A stretch of 64,000 nucleotides of DNA from Larkinella insperata. Its GTDB lineage: Bacteria > Bacteroidota > Bacteroidia > Cytophagales > Spirosomataceae. This document shows positions 43,830 to 52,415 of the stretch, piece after piece (within the stretch, counting starts at the first letter, position 1; every line of letters starts with the position of its first letter). The position numbers and the translations under genes were made by a program. The stretch is from positions 1,426,001-1,490,000 of the forward strand of contig NZ_CP110973.1 in assembly GCF_026248825.1 (NCBI RefSeq), in the 5' to 3' direction. The notes under the pieces are model-generated. The model made no database searches. It was not told where the DNA came from and was given only the letters and a program-made list of their open reading frames with translations.

Positions 43830-44765
43830 ATGAAAGCAATTATTTTAAAACAGCCGGGTGCCCCCGACAGCCTGCAAATTGAAGAAGTGGCAACCCCCAG
43901 TCTGAATGAATGTGAAGTTCTGATAGCCGTGAAAGCCATCAGCATCAACCCCGTTGATGTGAAAAGCCGCGCCGGAAAAGGGGTCTATGGCCGAATCAAA
44001 GAAGAAAGTCCGCTTATTCTGGGCTGGGATATTTCGGGCGTGGTAACCGAAAGCCAATCGTCCCTGTTCAAAGCAGGCGATGAAGTGTTCGGCATGGTCA
44101 ACTTTCCGGGACACGGCAAAGCCTACGCGGAATACGTGGCGGCCCCGGCCAGCCATCTTGCCCTAAAACCCGCCAACATCTCGCACGAAGAAGCCGCTGC
44201 GGCCACCCTGGCGGCTCTGACAGCCTACCAGGCGCTGGTCAAACACGCGAAGGTGCAGCCCGGGCAGCAAGTGCTGGTACACGCGGCTGCCGGTGGCGTA
44301 GGCCATTTTGCCGTCCAGCTTGCCAAACACCTGGGCACACACGTAGTGGGAACGTCTTCGGCAACAAACAAAGATTTCGTTCTGCAACTGGGCGCAGACG
44401 AGCACATTGATTACCATACCTACAACTGGGAACAGGCAACGCCCCAGTTCGACTTCGTGCTCGACGGCGTTGGTGGTGACAACATCGACCGTTCGCTGCA
44501 CGTAACCAAACCGGGCAGTACGCTCATCAGCATCCCGTCCGGCCTGAACGAAGCCGTAACCGAAAAAGCCAAAGCCAAAGGCGTAAACGGCTACTTCTTT
44601 CTGGTCAGTTCAAACGGCGACGATATGAAGGTCCTGGCCGATTATCTGGAAAAAGGCATTCTGAAAGCGCACGTGTCGGAAACCTTTGCCTTTGCCGATA
44701 TGGCCAAAGCCCACGAACAGGTAGAGAGTGGCCGTACGGTAGGCAAAGCCGTTGTGGTCTTGTAA
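43830..44765 (+). CDS. NADP-dependent oxidoreductase, zinc-less MDR (quinone oxidoreductase-like)
   Basis: 311 residues from the ATG at 43830, where the family N-terminus M-K-A-I-I-L-K-Q-P-G begins; the longer frame runs into the divergent regulator. Medium-chain dehydrogenase fold without the zinc-binding cysteines: S-I-N-P-V-D-V-K near residue 41, then the NAD(P) motif H-A-A-A-G-G-V-G-H near 151. Relatives reduce quinones or alpha,beta-unsaturated carbonyls with NADPH. The AraC regulator and tandem operator next to it indicate induction by an electrophile or related signal. Confidence 0.88.
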   Translation: MKAIILKQPGAPDSLQIEEVATPSLNECEVLIAVKAISINPVDVKSRAGKGVYGRIKEESPLILGWDISGVVTESQSSLFKAGDEVFGMVNFPGHGKAYAEYVAAPASHLALKPANISHEEAAAATLAALTAYQALVKHAKVQPGQQVLVHAAAGGVGHFAVQLAKHLGTHVVGTSSATNKDFVLQLGADEHIDYHTYNWEQATPQFDFVLDGVGGDNIDRSLHVTKPGSTLISIPSGLNEAVTEKAKAKGVNGYFFLVSSNGDDMKVLADYLEKGILKAHVSETFAFADMAKAHEQVESGRTVGKAVVVL

Positions 44766-44789
44766 TCATCTCTGAAACAGATCCAACAA

Positions 44790-44815
44790 GCCGTCAGGTT
44801 AGGCAACCTGACGGC
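44790..44815. terminator. Hairpin between convergent oxidoreductase and VOC genes
   Basis: A perfect 11-bp stem GCCGTCAGGTT/AACCTGACGGC with a 4-base loop lies between the two convergent stop codons. Neither strand has a good T run, so it may end transcription only weakly. Confidence 0.6.
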
Positions 44816-44839
44816 TGTCAGATAATGATTATAGCCTTC

Positions 44840-45775
44840 TTAGCCTAATGCAGGCAACCGCTGCTCAATCCGGCTCCGACGGCTTTCATACTGCTCCGGC
44901 AGTTTCAAATGGGTGCCCAGTTCGGTCAGCGGTTCATCGACCGTAAAGCCGGGGTTGTCGGTGGCAATCTCGAACAGCACCCCGCCCGGTTCCCGGAAAT
45001 AGATGGAATAGAAATAATTCCGGTCAATTTGCCCGGTCACCTGCAAACCCCGATTGGCGAGCTTTTCGCGGAAACTCTCCTGAACGGTTTCGTCCTTCAC
45101 CCGGAAAGCCACGTGGTGGATGGTTCCACCCGCCACCAGGCCGTTGGACTCACCCCGCGCTTCAACCAGATCCACAATGGCGGCATTCTCGACGGCGCTG
45201 GTCGCAAAACGGTACCGGTTAACGTGTTGCTCAACCAGCTTATAGCCAAACACGTCGGTCAGGATGTCGGCCGTCTCCTTCATGTCTTCAAGCGTCAGCG
45301 TGACGTTGTGGAACCCCTTGGTTGCCACGTCGGCTTTCACCTCTCCGGCTTCCCAGGGCTGGCGGACGTCGGGCGTTTGGGAAACAATCAGCTCCAGTTT
45401 CAGACCGTCGGGATCGAGGAAGGGCAGATACCTTTCGCCAAACCGCTCCGAAGGCTTGTTGTAAATGACGTTGTACTTATCAAACCGTTTCAGCCAGAAG
45501 TCGAGGCTGCCCTCGGGTACGGAGTAGCCAATCTCGGTTGCCATTCCCGTACCCCGCCGACCGGGTGCGATGCCTTCCCAGGGGAAAAACGTCAGGATGG
45601 TGCCCGGTGCGCCATTTTCGTTGCCAAAATAAAAATGGTAGGTATCCGGATCGTCGAAATTGACGGTTTTTTTGACAAACCGCAGCCCCAGCACATCCGT
45701 ATAAAACCGGTGATTGCGCTGCGCGCTCGTGGCAATGGCGGTGATGTGGTGAAGACCCAAGAGTTGCTCTTCCAT
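44840..45775 (-). CDS. Ring-cleaving dioxygenase of the VOC superfamily (MhqO/PcpA-like)
   Basis: 311 residues with two glyoxalase/VOC halves. The first starts L-H-H-I-T-A-I-A near residue 8, the second has I-H-H-V-A-F near 218, and L-F-E-I-A-T-D near 268 ends the metal triad (His, His, Glu). Length and motifs match MhqO- and PcpA-type hydroquinone dioxygenases, which open quinol rings with Fe(II) and oxygen. It lies 18 bases downstream of rclA on the same strand, so the two form an operon. Substrate not provable here. Confidence 0.85.
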   Translation of the reverse strand: MEEQLLGLHHITAIATSAQRNHRFYTDVLGLRFVKKTVNFDDPDTYHFYFGNENGAPGTILTFFPWEGIAPGRRGTGMATEIGYSVPEGSLDFWLKRFDKYNVIYNKPSERFGERYLPFLDPDGLKLELIVSQTPDVRQPWEAGEVKADVATKGFHNVTLTLEDMKETADILTDVFGYKLVEQHVNRYRFATSAVENAAIVDLVEARGESNGLVAGGTIHHVAFRVKDETVQESFREKLANRGLQVTGQIDRNYFYSIYFREPGGVLFEIATDNPGFTVDEPLTELGTHLKLPEQYESRRSRIEQRLPALG

Positions 45776-45793
45776 AGGATATAAAAATTTTGA

Positions 45794-47131
45794 TCAGGCG
45801 AAATAGTTGAAAGCTTCGGTCATGGATGGATGGGTGTAAATTTCATCCGTCAGCCGGGAAAAGGTAACGCCGTTGTTCATGGCCAGCCGAATCAGGTTAA
45901 TCAGTTCATGGGCCTCGGCGCAAAACAACGAAAAGCCCAGAATCTGGTCAGTCTCGGCATGGACGATGGCTTTTAGCAGCCCTTCGGTCTGGTTCAGAAT
46001 CCGGGTACGCGGTACCACTTTGGCCGGTATTTTATGAATTCGAACCGGAAGCCCCTGCGCGGCTGCTTCCTTCTCCCGCAACCCGATGTGGGCGTAAGGT
46101 GGGGTTATAAACACCGAGAAGGGCACGTTTTTACGGTCGGTTACGGCCCGGCCCGCCGAGCCAAACAGTTGCTCGCGGATAATCCGGAAATCATCCAGCG
46201 AAATGTAGGTAAACTGCGGACCGCCATTGATATCCCCTAGCGCCCAGATGTGGGGTACGTTGGTTTGCAGGTAGTTATTGACCGGAATAAAGCCATGCCC
46301 GTCCGTCTGTACGCCCGCGGCCGCTACATTCAGTCCGTCGGTATAGGCCTGCCGACCCGTCGCAACCAGAATCGCATCGGCTTCCAAGGCGGCTTCACGA
46401 CCATCGGCCAGGCTAACGGCAACGGTATCAAGCGCATCGCCGGGCTGAATTTCCTTCAGACGAACTCCGTTGTAGATGGTAATCCCTTTCTGTTGCAGAA
46501 CGTTACCGATTTCGGCAGCCAGGTCGTCATCCTCCCGGGGCAGAAAGCGGGGCGACGTATCCAGCACCGTTACCTGTGAACCGTACTGCGCGTACATCGA
46601 CGCGTATTCCAACCCGATGAATCCGCCCCCGATAACGACCAGCTTTTTCGGTAACCGGCTTTCTTTCAGCAGAGACGTGCTGGTGTAAATGCGCGACGAA
46701 CCTTCCAGACCCGGTATCGTCGGGAGAAACGGGACGGTACCTGTATTGATAAAAATCCGGTCGGCCTGAATCTGGATTTCTTCGGACGACTGGGTTCGGA
46801 CGGTTATATCGTGGGCGCTGACGAAGGACGCTTTGCCGGTGATGACGGTACTGCCCGTTAACGTATCGAGCGCGTTGAAGTTTTGCTGTCTCAAAAAAGC
46901 CGTCAGTTCGTCGGTTGCCCGGACGGCGTCGGCGTAGGGAACCTTCCGTTCGGCCTGCACTACCAGCGATTTGGTCGGAATACAGCCAATGTTGATACAC
47001 GTGCCGCCGTACATCTGGTCGGATTGCTCCACCAACACCGTTTGAACCTGGTGTTTAGCCAGGTAAGCCGCCAGGGTTTTACCAGCCTTGCCGAAACCGA
47101 TAATCAGGGCGTCCGTTTTTATTGATTGCAT
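45794..47131 (-). CDS. rclA: RclA-like flavin disulfide reductase
   Basis: 445 residues. N-terminal FAD motif I-I-G-F-G-K-A-G-K near residue 10, then redox cysteines C45 and C50 in G-G-T-C-I-N-I-G-C-I-P-T-K. A second nucleotide motif, V-I-G-G-G-F-I-G-L-E-Y-A, is near 170, and a dimerisation domain covers about 330-445. The I-G-F-G-K-A-G-K-T-L start and Q-M-Y-G-G-T-C-I-N-I-G-C-I-P-T-K follow E. coli RclA closely as I remember it. RclA reduces hypothiocyanous acid and protects from reactive chlorine species. Dihydrolipoamide and mercuric reductases are less close. It leads an operon with the VOC dioxygenase; regulator unknown. Confidence 0.85.
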   Translation of the reverse strand: MQSIKTDALIIGFGKAGKTLAAYLAKHQVQTVLVEQSDQMYGGTCINIGCIPTKSLVVQAERKVPYADAVRATDELTAFLRQQNFNALDTLTGSTVITGKASFVSAHDITVRTQSSEEIQIQADRIFINTGTVPFLPTIPGLEGSSRIYTSTSLLKESRLPKKLVVIGGGFIGLEYASMYAQYGSQVTVLDTSPRFLPREDDDLAAEIGNVLQQKGITIYNGVRLKEIQPGDALDTVAVSLADGREAALEADAILVATGRQAYTDGLNVAAAGVQTDGHGFIPVNNYLQTNVPHIWALGDINGGPQFTYISLDDFRIIREQLFGSAGRAVTDRKNVPFSVFITPPYAHIGLREKEAAAQGLPVRIHKIPAKVVPRTRILNQTEGLLKAIVHAETDQILGFSLFCAEAHELINLIRLAMNNGVTFSRLTDEIYTHPSMTEAFNYFA

Positions 47132-47649
47132 AAGCGACGAAGGAAAAAAATAAGGCCGTGTTATCGGCCCGGACCGTGTTTGTTCGGGGCCAATTTAACC
47201 AGTCTTCACAGTTCATGCTACAGGCTTGCCAATTCTTTCAAGTTCCGGGCCTGCGATGGGTCAGAAAATCTGGCTGCCCCTCTATTGCTTTATGGCAAAC
47301 GCGGATTCAGGCTTGTCCGGCGATTTACATGCCAATTCACCCCTGATGTGGCAAACCACTCATCCTAACACCGTTGCAGCGTAATAGCCGCAGGGAGACC
47401 CCGTTTACGCACCCTGAATTCTCCGGAAAAATTGGAGTTCTCCAGCTTTTTTGAGCGTGCAAGCAGGCCCGCACTAAAGAGAAATAAAATTGCATTTTTA
47501 CTACTAAAAATGGCCCAAAAATGATCTAAATGTAGATTCTTTTTGTTTTCTTAATGTAACCGGTATCTTGTTTTTAGTGCCTCTTACGGCACCCGGTTAA
47601 TGGCGGGGCAGGTTCCGGTTTTCCCATTTATCACATTGGCAACAGATAC
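47132..47649. other. Long non-coding region before the 59-codon gene
   Basis: 518 bases between divergent rclA and the small gene at 47650. It must contain the rclA promoter (minus strand), but no clear TAnnTTTG is visible. Two short open frames at 47126-47368 and 47158-47346 overlap each other and lack gene character. A nested inverted repeat lies at 47557-47599. Confidence 0.6.
47557..47599 (+). promoter_or_regulatory. Nested inverted repeat in the leader of the 59-residue gene
   Basis: TAACCGG (47557-47563) pairs with CCGGTTA (47593-47599), and inside it GTGCC (47577-47581) pairs with GGCAC (47588-47592). In RNA this could form a hairpin with a side bulge 50 bases before the ATG. Function unknown. 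Confidence 0.4.
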
Positions 47650-47829
47650 ATGAAAAAACAAATTGCACTCGAGTTGACCGAAAGCGAAGCGCAAATGCTG
47701 GCGTTTTTACTGCATACAGCTACCGACCAGTTTTACGCCAGTAAAATTCTTCGGGATCGGGCTAAAATCAGCCTGAAGGATTTGCGCACCGCCGAAACGG
47801 TCAGAAGAAAACTAACCCTTTCACGCTAG
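47650..47829 (+). CDS. Small protein of 59 residues, unknown function
   Basis: Starts ATGAAAAAACAAATTGC and ends TAG at 47829. The sequence is helical and basic: M-K-K-Q-I-A-L-E-L-T-E-S-E-A-Q-M-L-A-F-L-L-H is amphipathic, and the C-terminal half is rich in K/R (K-I-L-R-D-R-A-K, V-R-R-K). No signal peptide. The lysine-rich start and full-length open frame support a real gene. I recognise no family; a DNA- or protein-binding role is possible. Confidence 0.55.
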   Translation: MKKQIALELTESEAQMLAFLLHTATDQFYASKILRDRAKISLKDLRTAETVRRKLTLSR

Positions 47830-47891
47830 TCAGCCCCGGCGGCTTTCTTTGGCTTCTAAGGGTTAAATAAACAGACGGTAAGCCGTTTGAC

Positions 47892-47940
47892 CCATCTGGC
47901 TGGCCATCTTTCGTTTAGTAAAAGATGGCCAGCCAGATGG
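47892..47940. terminator. 19-bp inverted repeat overlapping the 3' end of the cupin gene
   Basis: 47892-47910 is perfectly complementary to 47922-47940 (11-base loop). The right arm encodes the last residues of the cupin protein (minus strand); the left arm lies beyond its stop. It is a very stable hairpin, probably a terminator between the convergent small gene and cupin, although no T run follows on either strand. Confidence 0.6.
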
Positions 47941-48238
47941 TTTCCTCGTGTTCGGTGGTCCATTCGACCCGGTGTTTGACGTGAGCCGGTAAGTTCAGGT
48001 AACTACCCGCCGACAGCGTAACCGGTTTTTCCTGCCCCCAGAGCCTGAGCCGGGCTTCCCCCTTTACCACCAGCACCCATTCGTTTTCGGGTTGATCGTA
48101 CCAGAACCCTTCCGGCGACGCGTGACCTTTGGAGACGATCCGTTCTATTTTGAGGCCCTTGTGCGTCAGCAATTCTTCAAACAGTTCTTCGGGCAACAAG
48201 CCCGGTATAGCCGAAAACAGGTTTCCGCCTTGCTCCAT
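47915..48238 (-). CDS. Cupin-domain protein
   Basis: 107 residues from the ATG at 48238 (M-E-Q-G-G-N-L-F); a TTG start at 48271 would add 11 residues. Single cupin barrel: S-P-E-G-F-W-Y-D-Q-P-E-N-E-W (motif 1 region, about residues 41-54) and P-A-H-V-K-H-R-V-E-W (motif 2, about 84-93). Histidines of motif 2 are present, while motif 1 is degenerate, so metal binding is uncertain. Related small cupins bind sugars, phenolic acids or metals. The plus-strand neighbours are the 59-residue gene and the PaoABC set. Confidence 0.75.
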   Translation of the reverse strand: MEQGGNLFSAIPGLLPEELFEELLTHKGLKIERIVSKGHASPEGFWYDQPENEWVLVVKGEARLRLWGQEKPVTLSAGSYLNLPAHVKHRVEWTTEHEETIWLAIFY

Positions 48239-48355
48239 AATTCTGGTCAGTTCTGGCAAATGATTCCGCAAGCTAATACTTCCCGTTCAACGCCCAACCT
48301 TTTGTAAATAAATCGGTTTAGTAAAAACCCACTGCTTTTTGTAATTCCGCCACAA

Positions 48356-48363
48356 CAAAGTTA
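48356..48363 (-). promoter_or_regulatory. Candidate -7 box of the cupin gene (TAACTTTG)
   Basis: On the minus strand this fits TAnnTTTG and lies 117 bases before the cupin ATG. No -33 TTG is seen. Confidence 0.35.
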
Positions 48364-48410
48364 AATCCGCTCAAATCTGGTAACACGAATCATCTAGCCT
48401 GAGAAGCTGC

Positions 48411-49196
48411 ATGGAAGAAAACGAAAACGTTCCTCTGACGGAGGACGAAAAAAAGCTGTTTGAAGATCTGATGCCGGAGGAGCTCGACGAAATTATGGCA
48501 ACCGGTGTCAACCGGCGTCATTTTCTGAAGCTCATGGCGTTGGCCAGCGGAGGGGTCCTGGCCCACCAGGCTTCCGCGGCCGAGCAGGTCTTCACCCGTC
48601 CAATCAGCGAGCCCTTGCCCGGTGAACCCGCCCCAGCTGCCATTGAAAACGGCGTGACGGTGACATTTCGGGTGAACGGTTCTGCCAAAAAACTGCTCGT
48701 GGATTCGCGCATGACGCTGCTGGACACCCTGCGTGAACGGCTGGGCCTAACCGGCTCCAAGAAAGGCTGTGACCACGGTCAGTGCGGAGCCTGTACAGTG
48801 ATGGTCGACGGTCGACGGGTTTTGTCCTGCCTGACGCTGGCGGCCACCTGTGAAGGCCAGTCGGTACAAACCATCGAAGGGTTGGCTAAAGGGGCTGAAC
48901 TGCACCCCATGCAGACGGCTTTTCTGAAACACGACGGCTTTCAGTGCGGCTTTTGCACACCCGGTCAGATCTGCTCGGCGGTGGCCCTGCTGGAAGAAGC
49001 CAAACAGGGGCAGGCCAGTTATGTAACGGCTACAGTGCGCGCCAAGCCCGCTCCGGTTGTTCTTTCGGATGAAGAGATTCGCGAACGGATGTCGGGAAAT
49101 CTGTGCCGTTGCGGGGCCTATCCGAACATTGTAGCGGCTATTCAGGAAGTTCACAGTGGCAAACCCGTGGAGCAAAACTGGCAATTTGCGGGCTAA
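48411..49196 (+). CDS. paoA: Periplasmic aldehyde oxidoreductase, 2Fe-2S subunit (PaoA-like)
   Basis: 261 residues. Residues 1-34 are an acidic extension. A twin-arginine signal N-R-R-H-F-L-K (34-40) and hydrophobic stretch follow, so the folded complex is probably exported by the Tat route. The plant-type cluster site has C120, C125, C128 and C140; the second cluster site has C179, C182, C232 and C234, as in xanthine oxidase-family small subunits. With the next two genes it forms a three-subunit molybdenum enzyme resembling E. coli PaoABC, which oxidises aromatic and aliphatic aldehydes. No paoD-like chaperone gene is in the window. Confidence 0.88.
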   Translation: MEENENVPLTEDEKKLFEDLMPEELDEIMATGVNRRHFLKLMALASGGVLAHQASAAEQVFTRPISEPLPGEPAPAAIENGVTVTFRVNGSAKKLLVDSRMTLLDTLRERLGLTGSKKGCDHGQCGACTVMVDGRRVLSCLTLAATCEGQSVQTIEGLAKGAELHPMQTAFLKHDGFQCGFCTPGQICSAVALLEEAKQGQASYVTATVRAKPAPVVLSDEEIRERMSGNLCRCGAYPNIVAAIQEVHSGKPVEQNWQFAG

Positions 49197-49214
49197 TCAT
49201 CTTTCCAACAGCGT

Positions 49215-50222
49215 ATGAGACCTTTTAAATATACCCGGGCCAGCGACGTTTCCTCGGCCATCCAACAGCTCGCGGCCAATCCACGGGCCCGGTTTCTGGC
49301 GGGCGGCACCAACCTGCTGGACCTGATGAAAGAAGATGTGGAACGGCCCGACGAGCTGATCGACATTACCCGGCTTGGCCTTTCCCAGATTAAACTTATT
49401 ACCAGCGGCACCCGCCAGAACGGAGTTGCCATCGGTGGTCTGGGCAAAAACGTTGATCTGGCCAACCATCCGCTGATACGCCAGAACTACCCGCTGCTTA
49501 CCCAGGCCATTCTGGCCGGTGCATCCGGCCAAATCCGGAACATGGCCACCAACGGAGGAAACCTGTTGCAGCGAACCCGCTGCCCGTATTTTTACGAAGT
49601 TTCCATGCCCTGCAACAAGCGGGAACCCGGAACGGGTTGCGGGGCCCGGGAAGGCATCAACCGGTTGCACGCGATTTTTGGCTGGTCGGACCAGTGCGTA
49701 GCTGTCTATCCGTCCGACATGGCCGTTGCCCTGGCCGCACTGGATGCCGTCGTCAAGATTCGCAACGCCCAGGGACAGGAGCGCGAACTTCCGTTTACGG
49801 ATTTTCACCGGTTGCCGGGAAATGAACCCGAGAAAGACACGAACCTAAACCACGGCGAACTGATAACGTCCATCGAACTGCCCCTCAACAAGCTGGCGTC
49901 CCACTCGTATTACCTGAAAGTTCGGGATCGGGCGTCTTACGCTTTTGCCCTGGTTTCGGTGGCGGCCGCGCTGGAACTCCAGGACAACCGGATCACGCAG
50001 GCCCGAATTGCCCTGGGTGGTGTAGCCCACAAACCCTGGCGGGCGTATACCGCCGAAAAGATGCTGATTGGTCAGGAAGCGACCGAGTCGGCTTTTCAAC
50101 GGGCAGCTGATGCTGAAATGGCCCAGGCCAAGCCATTGGAACACAATCAATTCAAGGTTACACTGGGAAACCGAAGCTTGGTCCGGGCGCTGCAGATGGC
50201 CCTGGCGGGCAGCGGTTCCTGA
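49215..50222 (+). CDS. paoB: Aldehyde oxidoreductase FAD subunit (PaoB-like)
   Basis: 335 residues, 18 bases after paoA. FAD-binding domain of the xanthine dehydrogenase medium-subunit type: F-L-A-G-G-T-N-L-L-D-L-M-K near residue 27 and A-G-A-S-G-Q-I-R-N-M-A-T-N-G-G-N near residue 100. Four cysteines (R-T-R-C-P-Y-F, M-P-C-N, T-G-C-G-A) at about 120-140 form the extra 4Fe-4S site known from PaoB and 4-hydroxybenzoyl-CoA reductase. It carries electrons in the complex. Confidence 0.88.
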   Translation: MRPFKYTRASDVSSAIQQLAANPRARFLAGGTNLLDLMKEDVERPDELIDITRLGLSQIKLITSGTRQNGVAIGGLGKNVDLANHPLIRQNYPLLTQAILAGASGQIRNMATNGGNLLQRTRCPYFYEVSMPCNKREPGTGCGAREGINRLHAIFGWSDQCVAVYPSDMAVALAALDAVVKIRNAQGQERELPFTDFHRLPGNEPEKDTNLNHGELITSIELPLNKLASHSYYLKVRDRASYAFALVSVAAALELQDNRITQARIALGGVAHKPWRAYTAEKMLIGQEATESAFQRAADAEMAQAKPLEHNQFKVTLGNRSLVRALQMALAGSGS

Positions 50223-50242
50223 AGCTTAACCAACTGAAACCC

Positions 50243-52369
50243 ATGCAGGAAAATAACAAAGTAACCGGCACGCCGGTCAACCGGGTCGACGGAATTCTGA
50301 AAGTAACGGGCAAAGCCGCCTATTCAACCGACTACCCGGTCAAAAATATGGCCCATGCCGTTGTTTTCAAGAGCACCATCGCGGCTGGTAAAATCCGAAA
50401 AATCGATACGGCCGCGGCCGAAAAAGCACCCGGCGTTCTGGCGGTGATTACCCACGAGAACGCCCCCAAGCTCGATGTGGAAGGGGGCATTCGGGGGGGT
50501 GCTCTGCTGCAAAGTCCGGATATTAAGTTTTACGGGCAGCACATTGGTCTGGTGGTGGCCGAGACGTTCGAGCAGGCTCGTTCGGCAGCGCGGCTGGTAA
50601 AGGTTGACTACCAGCAGGATGCCGCGAAAACGGATTTTGAAAAACTGGCGAGTCAGGCGGTTCTTCCCAAAGACAAAGAACGCGCGGATGCCAAACGGGG
50701 GGATGCGCCAGCAGCCATATGGGGAGCCGCCCACAAGGTGGAAGCCGTCTATGAAACCCCGATTGAGCACCACCATCCGATGGAACCCCACGCGACAATT
50801 GCCCAATGGGAAGGCGATAATCTGGTGCTTTACAACAGTTCGCAGATTGTTAACGGTGCCCAGATGGCCGCGGCCAAGACGCTCCAGCTCAAGCCCGAAC
50901 AGGTTCGCATCATTTCACCCTACATTGGCGGGGGCTTTGGCTCCAAGGGCGGTCAGTGGGCCAGCCTCGTGCTCACCGCCGTAGCTGCCAAAAGGGTAAA
51001 TCGCCCGGTAAAACTGGCCTTGACCCGTCAGCAACTGTTCACCTCGGTGGGGTTGCGGCAGCACAATCTGCAAAAGGTGAGTCTGGCCGCTACGCCGGAA
51101 GGCAAGCTGATGGCCCTGGCGCACGAAACGACCACGCACTGCGCCATCGACAACGAGTTTGTTGAACCGTGTGGAGACTGCTCGAAAATCATGTACGATA
51201 CGCCTAACTCGCTGATTACGTACCGTGTTGTGCCGATGAACCTGATCTTGCCGACGTACACGCGCGGACCGGGAAAATCCACCGGTAGTTTTGCGCTGGA
51301 ATCGGCCATCGACGAAATGGCCTATCAGCTTCGCATGGACCCCGTTGAGTTTCGGCTAAAAAATCAGCCGGAACGCGATCCCTCCAGCGGCAAACCCTGG
51401 TCCTCCCGCGCAACTGTGCAGTGTTTGCGGGAAGGAGCCAAGGCGTTCGGGTGGGAAAAACGCAAGGCGGAACCGGGTCAGAACCAGCAGGGCAATCACC
51501 TGATCGGCTACGGTGTGGCCTGCGGTACCTACCCCGCCCACCAGCGCCCTACTTCTGCGGTGGTCAAGCTTCGCCGAACGGGTCGTGAGGTGACGGCAAC
51601 CGTTGAACTGGCCGCGGCCGACCTCGGAACCGGTACGCATACCATCCTGGCCCAAACGGCCGCCGACGCCCTGCAGGTGCCGCTCCAACGCATTACGGTA
51701 AAAATCGGGGATTCCAGCCTTCCGCCGGCTGCGGGTGCGGTCGGGTCGGTGGGCGCGGCCAGTTACGCCAATGCGGTGCACGACGCCTGCACGAAAATTA
51801 CCGACGAGTTAATCACCCGCTCCGGAAAACAGTTTTTAGTGCGTCCAAACGCGGCCCAGCTCATGGTTTCGGAAAACATAACCGATTTTCAAACCCGGGT
51901 AGATTCGAAACCGCCTGAAAACGTCGAAGACTACTCCTGCCATAGCTTTAACGCCAATTTTGCCGAAGTGTGGGTTGATAAAGCCACCGGCATGGTTCGC
52001 GTGCCGCGCTTTCTGGCGGTAACCGGCGCCGGAACGATTTTAAACCCCAAAACCGCCCGTTCCCAGATTATCGGGGGCTGCGTCTGGGGCATCGGCATGG
52101 CCCTGACCGAAGAATCGGTGCTGGATCCGCGCTGGGGCAATTTTGTCACCCGCTCCCTGGCCGACTACCACGTCCCGGCGAACCTGGATATTGGAACGAT
52201 CGAAACCCGATTTATCCGCGAAGAAGATAAAATCGTCAATACCCTGGGCGTAAAAGGTATTGGTGAAGTGGGCATTGTCGGCGTAGCGGCTGCCGTGGCC
52301 AACGCCGTTTTCAACGCGACCGGCAAACGCATCCGGCAACTGCCCATCACGCCCGACAAACTCCTTTAA
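50243..52369 (+). CDS. paoC: Aldehyde oxidoreductase molybdenum subunit (PaoC-like)
   Basis: 708 residues, 20 bases after paoB. Large xanthine dehydrogenase-type subunit: I-G-G-G-F-G-S-K-G-G near residue 230, the Moco-binding loop, and G-V-K-G-I-G-E-V-G near residue 672, whose Glu is the catalytic base of the family. Q-M-A-A-A-K-T-L and the P-T-Y-T-R-G-P-G-K-S-T-G segment fit aldehyde-oxidising members. No signal peptide, so it would be exported with PaoA by hitchhiking. It probably holds a molybdopterin cytosine dinucleotide cofactor. Followed closely by a convergent DoxX gene. Confidence 0.9.
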   Translation: MQENNKVTGTPVNRVDGILKVTGKAAYSTDYPVKNMAHAVVFKSTIAAGKIRKIDTAAAEKAPGVLAVITHENAPKLDVEGGIRGGALLQSPDIKFYGQHIGLVVAETFEQARSAARLVKVDYQQDAAKTDFEKLASQAVLPKDKERADAKRGDAPAAIWGAAHKVEAVYETPIEHHHPMEPHATIAQWEGDNLVLYNSSQIVNGAQMAAAKTLQLKPEQVRIISPYIGGGFGSKGGQWASLVLTAVAAKRVNRPVKLALTRQQLFTSVGLRQHNLQKVSLAATPEGKLMALAHETTTHCAIDNEFVEPCGDCSKIMYDTPNSLITYRVVPMNLILPTYTRGPGKSTGSFALESAIDEMAYQLRMDPVEFRLKNQPERDPSSGKPWSSRATVQCLREGAKAFGWEKRKAEPGQNQQGNHLIGYGVACGTYPAHQRPTSAVVKLRRTGREVTATVELAAADLGTGTHTILAQTAADALQVPLQRITVKIGDSSLPPAAGAVGSVGAASYANAVHDACTKITDELITRSGKQFLVRPNAAQLMVSENITDFQTRVDSKPPENVEDYSCHSFNANFAEVWVDKATGMVRVPRFLAVTGAGTILNPKTARSQIIGGCVWGIGMALTEESVLDPRWGNFVTRSLADYHVPANLDIGTIETRFIREEDKIVNTLGVKGIGEVGIVGVAAAVANAVFNATGKRIRQLPITPDKLL

Positions 52370-52415
52370 AAGGATCCGGCAAGCGCTAATCCAGGCTGCT
52401 TTTTAACTTTTGCAG

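Noticed and set aside
47126..47368. Two overlapping open frames downstream of the rclA start
   Set aside because: They overlap each other and the rclA 5' region in the leader; no coding character.
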